Shown here: positions 12,901-24,302 of the stretch, piece after piece
How the letters are laid out: every line of letters begins with the position of its first letter
Position numbering within the stretch: position 1 is the stretch's first letter
Assembly: GCA_963277665.1 (NCBI GenBank)
Contig: OY728136.1
Coordinates: 806,149,123 to 806,213,122, forward strand
Direction: 5' to 3'
Length of the DNA: 64,000 nt
From: Viscum album
Lineage: Eukaryota; Streptophyta; Magnoliopsida; Santalales; Viscaceae
Notes under the pieces: generated by a model
What the model was told of the DNA's origin: nothing
What the model saw: only the letters and a program-made list of their open reading frames with translations
Databases searched by the model: none
Position numbers and translations under genes: made by a program

Positions 12901-14269
12901 ATTGATTATCTAAATACACATGGGGGCCTGACCTATCCATTTGGCATGTGATCCATTCATGTGGAAAATTAGTTGTGGGACATGGGTTGATGCTCCAAAT
13001 ATACACATTTTTCTGGGTTAATTCTATAGCTCCCTAGATATATATATATATATATATCTACATGTCTATGTGTTTGAATAATGAGTTTTTGGTTTGGGAC
13101 CATCGCTCCAAATACTCATGGGGTTCTTAAAAGATAATCTACAAATGTGATTCGTGATTAAGATTCGATATCTGAACTAAAGCACGAAGGTATCATATAT
13201 GAAATTAGAATTCAATGAATAAAAAAAAAATAAGAAATAAAAAAATTGATATTCGTATAATTTATTCTTTATATTCCATCATGGGATGAAGTATGTATAA
13301 TGATGTCTATTAAAGAATAATTAATGTGAAACATTCATACTTTTTATATTTATAATTATAATTCACAAAACTACAAATAATATTATAGACTGGGTATTTT
13401 TTTAGACATGATTAGATGTAGCCTACTGAGTTATACTCATTCTATACATGGGCTGGATGATCTATACCTGAATAGACATCATGTTTATAGGATATCAATT
13501 GGATTGGAGCTTTATCATCAATATGTATTTTGGGATATAAGAAATATCATGGACATTAGAACCAAACATGTCATTTAGATATACCTATTATAAATTTATT
13601 CTATTTAAGTCCTTATTTGATAAGGGTAGAATTAATTTCATCAAATAAAAATTAGGAAAGTGTTATAGTATTTCTATCATATTTATAATATTATTTATAC
13701 CCTTAATTACCTAATTTACCCTTAATTATGGTAATAAAAAAGAAAAAATATTCTATTCATATTATCCACAATAAAAAGTACATATTTAATAAATATAAAA
13801 ATTCTAATTTTAAACATGTAATCCATTTTTAATAATTTAAAATACATAAATATAAAATAAATATTTAAAATTAATCTCATTGGTATAGTGAGAGAACATA
13901 TTTTTAAAGAGAAAATCTACCAAATATTGAAATATTTTAATATCCAAATTCAATGTGAGATTAATTATAATGAAATAAACTGGATTAACTAAAAATATTG
14001 ATATATTAATATATTAAAAACACAAATATATATAATCCAGGACTAAAAAATATTTCTATAAAAATATATTTTCAGTTAGAATTTTTTATTTCTTCTTATT
14101 AATTGAGACAATAAACAGAGAAGAAAGACTGAAGAAATTCAGCCAAAGTAAATTTTGATATCCTGATTTCAAAGAAAAACGTTATTTTATCATAATTATA
14201 AATGTCTCGAAAATTATATTTATCATTGGTTCACCACTAAAATTTGTTTAAAAAACACTTTTGAATAAA
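9944..14269 (-). mobile_element. Decayed giant-LTR relic, minus strand (left)
   Basis: Several parts of the giant LTR can be read in reverse. Near 13690-13735 is the reversed U3 block (CCCTTAATTACC...TTTACCCTTAATTA). At about 14145-14165 is a reversed piece of the AATATC-AAATTAG block. Reversed, degraded versions of the 36-nt stem-loop lie near 11200-11230 and 11380-11435; the second keeps the TTCATG/CATGAA stem. A possible reversed TATA (CCTATATAGG) is near 11884. Segments at 13585-13660 resemble 55520-55580 of the right-hand relic. The outer limits are uncertain, and extra DNA (about 12.0-13.5 kb) seems inserted. Confidence 0.5.
13035..13060. repeat. AT dinucleotide repeat, perfect palindrome
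   Basis: TAGA followed by about nine AT units and TCTA; the whole 26 bp reads the same on both strands. Confidence 0.9.
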
Positions 14270-16970
14270 TATATCCATTATTTTATAAAATTGGATTTAT
14301 TTTTATATTATGACTATTAAAAATATTTGATTAGTGTCTAAAAAATATATTTAATGAGAAATAATTAAATTTTATTTATAAAATTAAGAAGGAGTTTATT
14401 GTATAATCTATTCTGATGAAATGGTCTTTTTACATAGAAATATAGTTTTTATCGAAAAAGAAATTCATTATTTTTAAATATCTCTTACTATCATTTATAT
14501 CTAATTGATGACTAATGATAAATTAAATAAAAATTTATAAAATATATTTTCATAAATTCATTAATGTTATTTTTAAATTTTCATACCAATACTTGGTCAT
14601 AACAATAATATTATTTTAATAACAAAATTAATATTATATTGTAGTTCGGTAAAACTCATTATGGTGTGTAACATAGGCTATAAAAAACAAAGATGTTTGT
14701 GTAACGCGAGCACAAAATATATTTTCATGTCATGAAAGATAAAATATTTGTTTCATATATTTTATCCTTGACTTGGGGTTTTGTATAAAATAAAAGTAAC
14801 TAGGTGTTTTAAAATAAAAAAGTGATAATCAGTGTTTTTTGAGATTCAAAATTTTTAAATGATCAGAATAATCCAAAAATAAATATTTTAAAAAATATAG
14901 TGCTGTTACATTCTACACGTCTTAAAATGCATTTTTATCCCAATATTTGTCTATGATATCAGTTGTTGAATATATTAATGTTGCATTTATATAAACTTAC
15001 ATCGTAAAAATGAATAATAAAAATATTTTTAAAATTAATTTTTGAAACATAACGGTTACACAAAGTAAACCATTACTAGGATTACATATTGGATAAAATA
15101 GGCTTCATGTAATAGAATTATATAAAATATAAATGTAACTATGATGTTATGATGGATATTGATAGAGAACGTGGTTTTAAAAAAATTTATTATAAAAAAA
15201 TAATTACCCACATACGCATGAAAACGACCATTAATATCAAAAAAAATGATGATAACATGGAAATAGATGTTTTCAATACCCTTTTCCCAACATTGAAGAA
15301 TATAATGGAACGATATACATACTAGATTTTTAAAAAATGTCAATGTAACACCTCAGGTAAATAAATAATATGACATTTTTACATTTATCCATATTTGTGA
15401 ATAAAATATTAATATTACTTTAAAGGGGACTCTATGCTTGATGGCGTACCCAATACGCAACAATGAGATTCTTGGCAATCTTACGTTACACTATAATAAT
15501 AGAATAATAATATTTTAAATGGTAGTTAATGCCTAGGTGTTGTAATGGAAGGAATGAACAGAATTAACTACAAAATTATTATATATTTTTGTCAAATATT
15601 TTTACTTTTTACAATAAATGTTAGAGGATTAAAAATGCGAATGAATCCAATTTTAAGCGTAAACATTCTAATATTTTTTAAAAGGTCAATTAACCACCTT
15701 CTGATGGTGAATCTCTTTTAAATCCACTTTTTGACAATTTTATGTGTTATATTTGACAAAATAAAATTCTTCTTTAGAATTGGGACATCAAAATTTACTT
15801 TGTGTAAATTTTTGGTATTTTTTCGATAGAGTTCATTTTTAATGAATAGTGGAAACTGTTGTATTTTAATTCAAAACCACTTTTTAATCTAATTTATTTA
15901 TATGATTATATTATCTTTCGAATTAATTTTAAAGTGAAATTAGAATATATTTTTACCATTTAATCCAATAGTGGTCTTTGAAATTATTTTCATCTTGAAA
16001 TTGGACTTAAACTAGTGTCAATGTTTTTATAATTATTGTTTCATAAAAACACGCTATTTTCTCTGATAGCAGGAATTAATTAATAAATTAATTAATTTCA
16101 CTTATATGTTTTGAATTTTTTAAAATAGACATCAGTTTGGAATTCGGAATATCAAATATACCTTAGGGTAAATTTTTGGATTTTTTCTGGAAAACATCAA
16201 TTTTTTATGAATACTGAAACCACTAAGTGGTACTTAAAAAATTGATTTTTTCATTTAAATGAAATTCTACCACCTATGTGTTTTGAATTTCAAAAATCCG
16301 ACATACATGGTTCTCATTAAGAGGTAAAATGTGGTTCAATGGGATTAAAATAATTTTTTTGGTTAATAGTAACTTTTATGTTTTAATCTCGATTAGAGGT
16401 AATTAGTGTAGTTTAAGGTAAAAATAATGTTTTAATAATATGAAATGACCTAGAAAACATGTCTTACCCTATTTGGATGAGTAATGGCCGACCAAGAAAA
16501 TCCATGGGTCAACTTGGGGGCCCCATTGAGCCACTTTGGTTGGAAAATGACATAAATACAATTTTATTTAAAGTTAAAATTAAAATGTCACAAACATGTG
16601 TTGTTTTACTAAAACAATTTTTACATGTGGTTATCTAAGTCATATATTTGTCTATAAATATTAATTGTAACTATAAAAAGATTTCCTACATCATGATATT
16701 TTTTTTATAATTTTTAGACATTAAATAAATTAATTTATTTATGACACCATGATGATGCAGTGATTATCTCATAAATGAACGATTTAAATAAAATGAGAAG
16801 ATTGGGTGAAATATAAGTCTTACACTTGTCAAAAACCAATTTAATGGGAGGATTTATAACTCTTAAAACTTATCCTAGAAATATATCCTTTTGGGACCTT
16901 TTAAATCCGAAAATCAGTTTATAATAATGTAATATTTTATAACTTTCCAAGAGTGCCCCTCCTCTCCTCT

Positions 16971-16978
16971 TATAAAAG
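16971..16978 (+). promoter_or_regulatory. E1 5' LTR TATA box
   Basis: TATAAAAG in the conserved CTCTTATAAAAGGCC context, about 1.63 kb from the LTR start. Confidence 0.8.
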
Positions 16979-17145
16979 GCCTCCACCTCTACCCCGTTAG
17001 ACACCTCGAAAGCCTTTGGCTCGGCCAAAACCTGCCCAATTCATCTCTCCACATCCCTATCTTCATTATTGAAGCCTCAAATTGGGCTGAATCTTTTCCA
17101 AGGATGCCTTTGAGATCAAATCAAAGAGAGTTATCCGATTTAAAG

Positions 17146-17151
17146 GTAATG
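17146..17151 (+). promoter_or_regulatory. Donor-like site in the E1 5' LTR leader
   Basis: TTTAAAG|GTAATG lies about 170 nt after the TATA box. The same site occurs at 2877, 24050, 35686 (GTAGTG) and 59351 (AGAG|GTAATG); it is mutated to ATAGTG at 29040. It is a candidate major splice donor; splicing is not shown. Confidence 0.45.
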
Positions 17152-17299
17152 TCTTCCTTTGTGTTCTTTTGTTTTATTTTTTTCTCCAAACCCCTAAAAT
17201 ATTTTTATTACTTTTTTTTGTAACAACAATAGTATCTTAAATATACTAGGATTTTGTTATAAGATTTATTATATCTACACATTCACAAACCTTCGTCTA

Positions 17300-17398
17300 A
17301 TGGTTAAAGAACATACTGTTTTTGTGGATGGAGAATTACTACCTCACGAAACGATGATTGTTCAATATTATTTTAACACCGTCAAAGGTGGCCATTAA
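17300..17398 (+). CDS. Conserved small ORF in the E1 5' LTR
   Basis: 32 codons, MVKEHTVFVDGE...KGGH, same start and stop as the copies at 3032 and 24204. No known domain. It could be an upstream ORF in unspliced RNA or a by-product of conserved leader sequence. Confidence 0.3.
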   Translation: MVKEHTVFVDGELLPHETMIVQYYFNTVKGGH

Positions 17399-17693
17399 AA
17401 TTTCACTATATTTATATATGATATATAATATGTTTATGTTTTCATTAAGATTCTGTATTTTTCCTTTATGGCATACCATTATGGTTTTCATTATGGATAA
17501 ACACGATATCTTCATTTTAGGAAGTGCGGACTACCACCCCCTCAAAGTGATTTGATTCGTTAATGTCATATGTCGGACATATAAAGGATGGAATTAATGG
17601 TAATACATATGATATCCTACTAGAATTATAATATACCTTTATATCATTATTATTTAATTCCATTTAATGCAAAAAAAAAGAAATTAAAGTAGC

Positions 17694-17729
17694 GTTCATG
17701 TGTACGTACGACTTACCGTCTCCATGAAC
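17694..17729 (+). ncRNA. 36-nt stem-loop with GTACGTAC loop (E1 5' LTR)
   Basis: Arms GTTCATG and CATGAAC enclose a 22-nt loop containing the self-complementary GTACGTAC and then TACCGTCTC. The same length and layout occur at 24597, 29586, 36232 and 59906. It lies between the putative splice donor and the acceptor of the mini-exon, so it would be kept only in unspliced RNA. Confidence 0.6.
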
Positions 17730-18205
17730 AGTACATTTCATATCTTGTCTCCAAAGGTCATGTACTATTATAAGTACATATATATAATGGATATATATTT
17801 AATATATTAAATCTAAATGATGGATATCATTATGGAATTATACTATATATATCCCTCATTTTGTTTTAATTCCATTAATATGACAAAAATGAAAGTAACG
17901 TTAACGGTGCTATTAATTTTTTACCTCCAAATGATATGGAATAGTATAAAATGAATATATACTGGATATATATGATATTTAAAACATAAATACTATTATG
18001 GATATTATGTACCTATAACTAAATGGAAAATTCTTTTACAACATGTTCGATTTTTACTCATGTACCGAACATCGACAAAAACGTCTGATATGAACTCACT
18101 TTATTAATCAATTATTATAACATTATAATATTTGATATTAACTGAATAATAATATTTAATGTAGTTCCTTATAAAATTATAAATTGACCAAATTTTATTA
18201 TTCAT

Positions 18206-18241
18206 GAGATTAAAGAATGATCGAGTCATGTCAGACACAAG
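18206..18241 (+). other. Candidate 36-nt mini-exon (E1 5' LTR)
   Basis: A 36-nt segment containing GATCGAGTCATGTC, ending ACAAG|GTAAAG. The acceptor AG is lost here (TTCAT|GAG), whereas the 3' LTR copy keeps TTCAG|GAG. All five full LTRs have this segment at exactly 36 nt with a donor-like GTAAGG or GTAAAG after it. Multiple of three, so an inserted exon would keep frame. Confidence 0.4.
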
Positions 18242-19231
18242 GTAAAGGATCCTACCCCTCACTTTCTTTTTAAGTACACTTTTTTATGTCATTCCTTTTA
18301 AACTCATCTTTCTTATGATTGGGATGTTATTTTATATTACTCCTATTGTAATTTTTATGTTTATATGGTGATAGACCCTATTTTCTCTCATCAATCAATT
18401 ATGGAAGTTTTGAGTGGCATCGTTAGGCTACCAAATTTTCGTAAGGGATCCAACCTCTATCTTTCTTTTTAAGTACACTTTTTTTGTCATTAATTTTAAG
18501 CTCATCTTTCTTATAATTTGGATGTTATATTATGTTAATCCGACATCACGTTTTATGTTCATATTATTAGAGACGCTATTTTCTCTCATCAATCCATTTT
18601 GGATGTTTTGAGTGGTTCCGTCAGGCTAACGAATTTTCGTAAGAGATCTAACCTCTCTCTCTCTTTTTAAGTACTCTCCTTTATGTAACTTCTATTAAGC
18701 TCTTCTTTGTTGTGTTGGGGGATGTTATTTTATATTCCTATTTCTGTAAATTTTATTATAATATGATTATAGACCTTATTTGATCTCATCAATCAATTTT
18801 TGGATGTTTTAATTGGCGCCGTTAGGCTGCCAATATTTCATAAGAGACTTTTTATCTCACTTTGTGTATTCCGGAGATTCATTCTACATTTGCAAATATT
18901 TCTTTTTGAGTGGTGTATGTACTGTCCATTGTTATAATTTTTATGTAATATACTTTAATTTATGATTATTTACATCAATTTTGTATAGTCCTTCTTTCAT
19001 GGGGTGTACGTTTCGAAAGTTACCAAAATCGGTAAGGGAACCTTTCACCCTCCTATTTTTAAAAGACTTCTTTTGTTATATCTTTTAATTTTCATCTTAT
19101 TATGTGGGGATATGGTCTTATATATCTTTATCGCCATAAATTTTATGTCCAAGTGATGAGATACCCTTTATCTCTCTCATCAACTCTTTTTCTAAAATTT
19201 GATGTGACGCCGTTAGGCTGTCGAATTTTAC
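18242..19231 (+). repeat. ~198-bp tandem array in the E1 5' LTR
   Basis: Five diverged units start at 18242, 18441, 18639, 18840 and 19032, with a sixth boundary at 19231. Each starts GTAAGGGA or a variant, has TTTTTAAGTACAC early on in the first units, and ends GCCGTTAGGCTGCCGAATTTT. Spacing is 199, 198, 201, 192 and 199 bp, near nucleosome spacing. Each boundary regenerates a splice-donor-like GTAAG(G/A). Confidence 0.85.
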
Positions 19232-19983
19232 CAAGGGAACTTCTTAACCCAATTTCAATTTCACTGGGTTTAACATGTAGTTATTGAATACGTCATCCTT
19301 TGAATATGTCTGAATGAACTTTGATTGTTTTACACTTAATATCCACTTATATTGGATGTATTTATATTTTTCACACATAATTATGAGATTGATTTATCCT
19401 TAATTTAAGGATACCTTCTTTATAATGGATTTCATCTCATTTTACATTTCTATTGAGACATCATTGTTGTTATGCACCAGTTAACTCTTATATGGTTTAT
19501 ATAATATTCTTTGGAATATTATATCATGAATCCCTTTATTCTCATGATATTATAAAGTTCTGATTAAATGTTATTCCTCAATTATTGTATTCAAGTGTCT
19601 CTCATTTTGTTAAAAACCCTTTAACTGAAATATCGTTTTAAATGTTTTAATGATTTATTTTTATAAATATTTCTCATTAATATGCTTGTTTTTAAAATGG
19701 TTGTATGTATTTATTTATATGGATATTAATGGTTTAAATTTTTAAAAGCCTCAAAGTGGTATGGAACACTTTTATTCAAAAATCACTTTATTAAATTTTT
19801 TAAATGGTTTTGAAAATTGTTTTTAGAATGGATTCATTATTTCAATATCTTAAAATGTTATATTGTTATTACAATGTGGTAATGTTATCTTTAATTTATT
19901 ATTAAGTTATATTCTATGATTATGTTATGGTTCTTGGGAATTTTTTATGAATACGGGTGGTTCTGTGATAAACTAGGGCGGGT

Positions 19984-20012
19984 GAGCCCGATATAGCTCT
20001 CCAATGCATTGG
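19984..20012 (+). ncRNA. Hairpin plus palindrome, E1 5' LTR
   Basis: GAGC (19984-19987) pairs with GCTC (19996-19999) around an 8-nt loop CCGATATA, followed by the perfect palindrome CCAATGCATTGG (20001-20012). It lies 555-580 nt before the LTR end. Homologous sites in E2 and E4 keep pairing with different bases. Confidence 0.5.
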
Positions 20013-20568
20013 GTAACGCAAAGGGGTTAAACGTTAAGGTTTATCCGAAGAGATTTAGGGAATATATTGTGATGGGTATTCAAAACGTAACCAATAGGGT
20101 TACTCCTTATGTAAGAATGTTATGAATGCCTCATTTTACCTTTATGCCTTATAATTTCAATGATTTATTCATGATTTGATGAGGTATGTTAAAATGCTTA
20201 TGTTTTATGAGTAATGTATTATTTCATACATGGACTGATGTTTTCTTTTCATAATTTTATATACCTTACTGAAATTTTTATGCTCATACCATGTTTTTGA
20301 AATGTTTTTCACAGGTCAATGGAAAGGTGCATGATATGATGATAGTTTCAAGGAAGTGTCAAGAAAGAATCCATGTTTTATTTTAAATATGTTTCCGTTG
20401 ATGGAATAAAACGAATTCTATCTTTTATATAACCACTTTGTTTAAATGTGGAATGTAATTCATGATTTATAATCTATTTCACTAAAACTATAAACCTGAA
20501 AATATCCACAATGTGAATTATTCTTTTAATTCAATATTAAGTAAGGATTAAGGTCGTGGCTTTATAGT

Positions 20569-20580
20569 TGGTATCAGAGG
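20569..20580 (+). promoter_or_regulatory. E1 primer-binding site
   Basis: TGGTATCAGAGG, complementary to the 3' end of plant initiator tRNA-Met (usual site TGGTATCAGAGC), two bases after the LTR end. It marks the 5' LTR boundary and plus-strand orientation. Confidence 0.9.
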
Positions 20581-20770
20581 TCGGTTTAGATAACTTTATA
20601 GGTTAGGGTATTCTCTAGCCATAAGTGACATTACCATAATGGTTAGGATTTTAGAAAGAGTCCTAGTTTTAGATAAAGTGAATGAGTAAGTATATCGTAG
20701 TGTTTATCTTCCTCATTAGTACATGATGGTTTTGTTGATATACTCACACTGACATTTCTGTTTTTAGTGA

Positions 20771-20968
20771 ATGGATGGATCTAGTAGGCACCAATGTGAC
20801 AATAGGTATGAAAGAAACTGTGGTGGTTCTCAGACTAAGAGACTGGATGAAGTGGTGGATTCAATGAGGAAACTCGTGGTTTTTCTAAACCAACTATCAA
20901 GGAGTCATGATCAACCACTTGTACCTTGGTATGTTCCTGTAATGCATCATGTACGAGATGACCAATAG
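20771..20968 (+). pseudogene. Remnant of the gag N-terminus in E1
   Basis: A 65-codon ORF starting MDGSSRHQ, about 190 bp after the primer site, where E2 has its gag start about 490 bp after. It contains a short helical-looking stretch (LDEVVDSMRKLVVFLNQL) comparable in place to LITILGQLTQVMNNNL of E2 gag. No capsid domain and no zinc knuckle follow. I infer a truncated gag; similarity is weak and it could be an unrelated short ORF. Confidence 0.4.
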
Positions 20969-21164
20969 ATGTGGAAGCTTATGTAATAATTATAAAGGTA
21001 ACCATTAGGGTTTATATGATCCTTACTTTTGAGGGAATTATGGGTTATTATATATTATGATGGAAAATGAAAGGAATGAGATAAAATTGAGGTTAAAATA
21101 GGTTATGATTATTTTTGAATATTTTATCTCGTTTTGGGGAATGTTTTAAGAATTATATAGTTTT
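20969..21164 (+). other. E1 interior spacer after the gag remnant
   Basis: Non-coding AT-rich DNA with nothing recognised. Where E2 has the rest of gag, E1 has only this spacer, so most of gag has been lost. Confidence 0.6.
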
Positions 21165-21294
21165 GGAAAAAGGACAAAACGCAGACCGTGTGACAACCTG
21201 TTGCATCGGACAAAGCTGCGGGAATCGAACCCACAACCAAAGTGCGACAGGTATTTATCGCCTACCACTAGACTACGTGAAGTCCCTGGTTAGT
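21165..21294 (+). repeat. Conserved interior block around a tRNA-like sequence (E1)
   Basis: This ~130-bp block starts TTTTGGAAAAAGGACA and ends GAAGTCCCTG. It recurs at 33452-33582 in E2 and 63003-63130 in E4 and is more alike between elements than the DNA around it. It is non-coding in all three. Confidence 0.75.
21211..21282 (-). other. Antisense tRNA-like sequence, E1 interior
   Basis: On the minus strand a 72-nt span has an A-box-like TAGTCTAGTGGTAGG (21261-21275), a perfect B box GGTTCGATTCC (21221-21231) and a T-arm stem GTGGG/CCCGC. The anticodon arm is weak and the acceptor ends do not pair, so it is not a working tRNA by structure. It may come from a captured tRNA or SINE head. E2 (33501-33572) and E4 (63053-63124) keep it at the same length. 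Confidence 0.6.
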
Positions 21295-22230
21295 TTTACT
21301 AATTCATTTTAGTTAGATGATTTTAGGAATCAAGAGTAAGTTTATTTTGGTTTATCTATGGAAATGATTAACCTATCATGGTGGATATGTGATTAGGTTA
21401 ATTACTTTTCAATATGAGAATTTAAGAGAAACTGATGTTATTTGGAGATAAAAGTTAATTTGTACCTTGTAAGGATATGTGATTAAATCCTTCCAATATT
21501 TGGGTTTCAATATTAGTTTGGATTACTTTGATGAATTTTATGGACAATTTTTTATCAAATGGTCTTCGTTGAACTTTGGGGTTTTTTGGACAAATTTTGG
21601 AGATTAAGAATAGATTTTGTTTTTATAAAGGATTATACTTTTGTGGATTATCTAATCCCATACTAACAATTTTGGTATTGGATTTTGTCTAAAGACAAGG
21701 GAAATATATAGTTCTCTTTTGTGGATTAGGCGATTCTCAAGAAGTTGATTATAGTACTCTGAATGCGAACAAGTCTTTCTAAATACTCGTCTTTTAGAGA
21801 AAATATGAGTTTGATTAAGGAATATAGTAAAAGATGAAAGTCTACGTGACAAGTAATTATGATTCATTATGATTTAGTTAAGCTCAAAAATAAATTCCTC
21901 AATGAAGAGTAACTTACAACAAAAATTTTGTCTGTTAACTTTTCCTACTGGGGAATCGAATATCGTTTAACCCATCACAAGTTTATGATTTTCTTATGGA
22001 TAGTTTTCTCCTAGACATGTTTACTATCACTCTCCATCAGAACATGACCCTTTGTTTTTTCCTCCATGTCCATAATTTCATACTTGGAATCCTAGTATGG
22101 GTTATCTTGGGTTACCTTTATACTTCTCTTTCATTATTTTTAATTGATTGTTTTACTGACTCTTGTTCCGATGTGGGATTTTCAACGAAGATTCCAAGCC
22201 CAATTTTAAAATTGCGAGGATGCAATTCCC
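21295..22230 (+). other. E1 3' interior, conserved non-coding
   Basis: No ORF is convincing. Short blocks recur in E2 and E4: GATGAAAGTCTAC near 21832, ACTCTCCATCAGA near 22030, a CCATGTCCATAATTTCATA stretch near 22065, and GATGTGGGATTTTC near 22171. The shared order suggests one ancestral interior. Confidence 0.6.
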
Positions 22231-22245
22231 AAAATGGGGGAAGGA
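22231..22245 (+). promoter_or_regulatory. E1 polypurine tract
   Basis: AAAATGGGGGAAGGA directly precedes the 3' LTR start TGTAACACC, in the place of a plus-strand primer. Confidence 0.88.
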
Positions 22246-23872
22246 TGTAACACCCCAGGTAAATAAAGAATATGACATTTTCACATTTATCTATATTTGT
22301 GAATAAAATATTAATATTACATTAAAGGGGACGCTTTGCTCGATGGTGTACCCAATACGCAACAACGAGTTTCCTAGGAATCATACGTTACACTCTAATA
22401 ATAAAATAATATTATTTTAAATGGTAGTTAACGACTATCTGTTGTAATGGAAGGAATGAATAGAACTAACTAAAAAATTATTATATATGTTTTTCAAATA
22501 TTTTTAGTTTTTACAATAAATGTTAGAGGATTAAAAATGCGAATGAATCTAATTTTAAGTGTAAACATTCTAATATTCATTAAAAGGTCGATTAACCTGC
22601 TTTTGATTGTGAAACTATATTAAATCCAATTTTTGGCAATTTTCTGTATGATATTTGACAAAATAAAATTCTTCTTTAGAATTGGGACGTCAAAATTTAC
22701 TATGTTTAAATTTTTGGTATTTTTCCGATAAAGTTCATTTTTAATGAATAGTGAAAAATGTGGTATTTTAATTCAAAGCCACTTTTTATTCTAATTTATT
22801 TATATTATTATATTATCTATTGAATTGGTTTTAAAGTGAAATTTGAATATATTTTTACCATTTAATCCAATAGTGGTCGTGGTAATTAATTTCATCTTGA
22901 AATTGGACTTAAACTAGTGTCAATCTTTTGATACTTATTGTTTCATAAAAACACGCTATTTGCTCTGATAGCGGGAATTAATAATTAAATTAATTAATGT
23001 CACTTATATGTTTTGAATTTTGTAAAATAGACATCATTTTTGAATTCAAAATATCAAATATAGCTTAGGGTGAATTTTTGGTATTTTTCTGGAAAACTAC
23101 AATTTTTGATGAATAGTGAAACCACTAAGTGGTACTTAAAAAACTGATTTTTTCGTTTAAATGAAATTTTACCACCTCCGTCATTTTAATTTAAAAAATA
23201 TTACATACATGGTTTTCATTAAGAAGTAAAATTTTCTCCAATGGGATTTAAATAATTTTTTTGGTGAATAGTAACTTTTATGTTTTAATCGCGATTAGAG
23301 GTAATTAGTGTAGTTTAAGGTATAAATAATGTTTTAATAATATGAAATGACCTAGACACATGTCCTACCCTCATTGGATGAGTCATGGCCGACCAAGAAA
23401 ATCCATGGGTCAACTTGGGGACCCCATGGAGACACTTTGGTTGGAAAATGACATAAATACCATTTTATTTAAAGTTAAAATTAAAATGTCACAAACATGT
23501 GTTGTTTTAATAAAACAATTTTTAAATGGGGTTATACAAGTCATATATTTGACTATAAATATTCATTATAAATCTAAACATATTTCTTACATCATGATAT
23601 TTTTTTTATAATTTTTATACATTAAATAAATTAATTTATTTATGACACCATGATGATGCAGTGATTACCTCATAAATGAACGATTTAAATAAAATAAGAT
23701 GATAGGGTTAAATCTAAGTCATACACTTGTCAAAAACCTATTGGATGGATGGATTTCAAAACCTTATCACCATATACTCGAAATATTTCCTTTTGGGACC
23801 TTTTAAATCCTAAAATAATTTTATAATAAAGTAATATTTTATAACTTTCCAAGAGTGCCCCTCCACACCTCT

Positions 23873-23880
23873 TATAAAAG
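23873..23880 (+). promoter_or_regulatory. E1 3' LTR TATA box
   Basis: TATAAAAG in the conserved CTCTTATAAAAGGCC block. Confidence 0.78.
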
Positions 23881-24203
23881 GCCCCCACCTCTACCACCAT
23901 ACACACACCTCTCAAGCCTTTGTCTCGGCCAACACCTTCCCATTTTATCTCTCCACATCCCTCTCTTCATAATTGATGCCTCAATTGGGGCAGAATCACT
24001 TCCAAGGAAGCCTTTGAGCTCAAATCAAAGAGAGTTACCCGATTTAAAGGTAATGTCTTCCCTTGGGTTCTATTGTTTTATTTTTCTTCTTCAAACCCCT
24101 AAAATCTTTTTATTACTTTTCTTTGTAACAACACCAGTATCTTAAATATACTAGTATGTTGTTATTGAAGGATTCTAGATACACTTTCAGACACCTCCAT
24201 CTA

Positions 24204-24302
24204 ATGGTTAAAGAACACACTGTTTCTGTGGATGGCGAATTAATGCCTCACGAAACGATGATTGTTCAATATTATTTTAACACCTTCAAATGTGGCCATT
24301 AA
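24204..24302 (+). CDS. Conserved small ORF in the E1 3' LTR
   Basis: 32 codons, MVKEHTVSVDGELMPHE...KCGH. Against 17300 it differs at about five residues with start and stop unchanged. Coding status is unproven. Confidence 0.3.
   Translation: MVKEHTVSVDGELMPHETMIVQYYFNTFKCGH

Larger units (their letters stand above)
14270..17642. repeat. Right copy of the ~3.37-kb direct repeat
   Basis: Matches 1-3374. The first 1074 bp is flank, into which E1 inserted at GTCAA; the rest is the start of the E1 5' LTR. A minus-strand ORF of 95 codons at 15056-15343 is low-complexity and hydrophobic and is not conserved in the left copy, so I do not call it a gene. The flank may be interior or LTR-edge sequence of the older minus-strand element. 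Confidence 0.95.
15344..20566 (+). repeat. E1 5' LTR
   Basis: 5223 bp, starting TGTAACACC. In order it carries the U3 palindrome (16219), TATA box (16971), donor-like AAAG|GTAATG (17145/17146), small ORF (17300), 36-nt stem-loop (17694), candidate mini-exon (18206), a ~198-bp tandem array (18242-19231) and the hairpin/palindrome cluster (19984-20012). If transcription starts just after the TATA box and ends near the 3' end, the repeated R region would exceed 3 kb. Confidence 0.93.

Noticed and set aside
12100..13560. Possible small host gene or exon, from moderately balanced sequence near 12121-12200 and 12480-12560.
   Set aside because: No sustained reading frame or splice pattern could be followed. 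It is better explained as DNA inserted in the left LTR relic.
15056..15343. 95-codon minus-strand ORF.
   Set aside because: Low-complexity hydrophobic translation of AT-rich DNA, broken in the near-identical copy at about 786-1073.
21211..21282. A functional tRNA gene on the minus strand.
   Set aside because: A and B boxes are good, but the acceptor ends do not pair and the anticodon stem is poor, so only tRNA-like is claimed.
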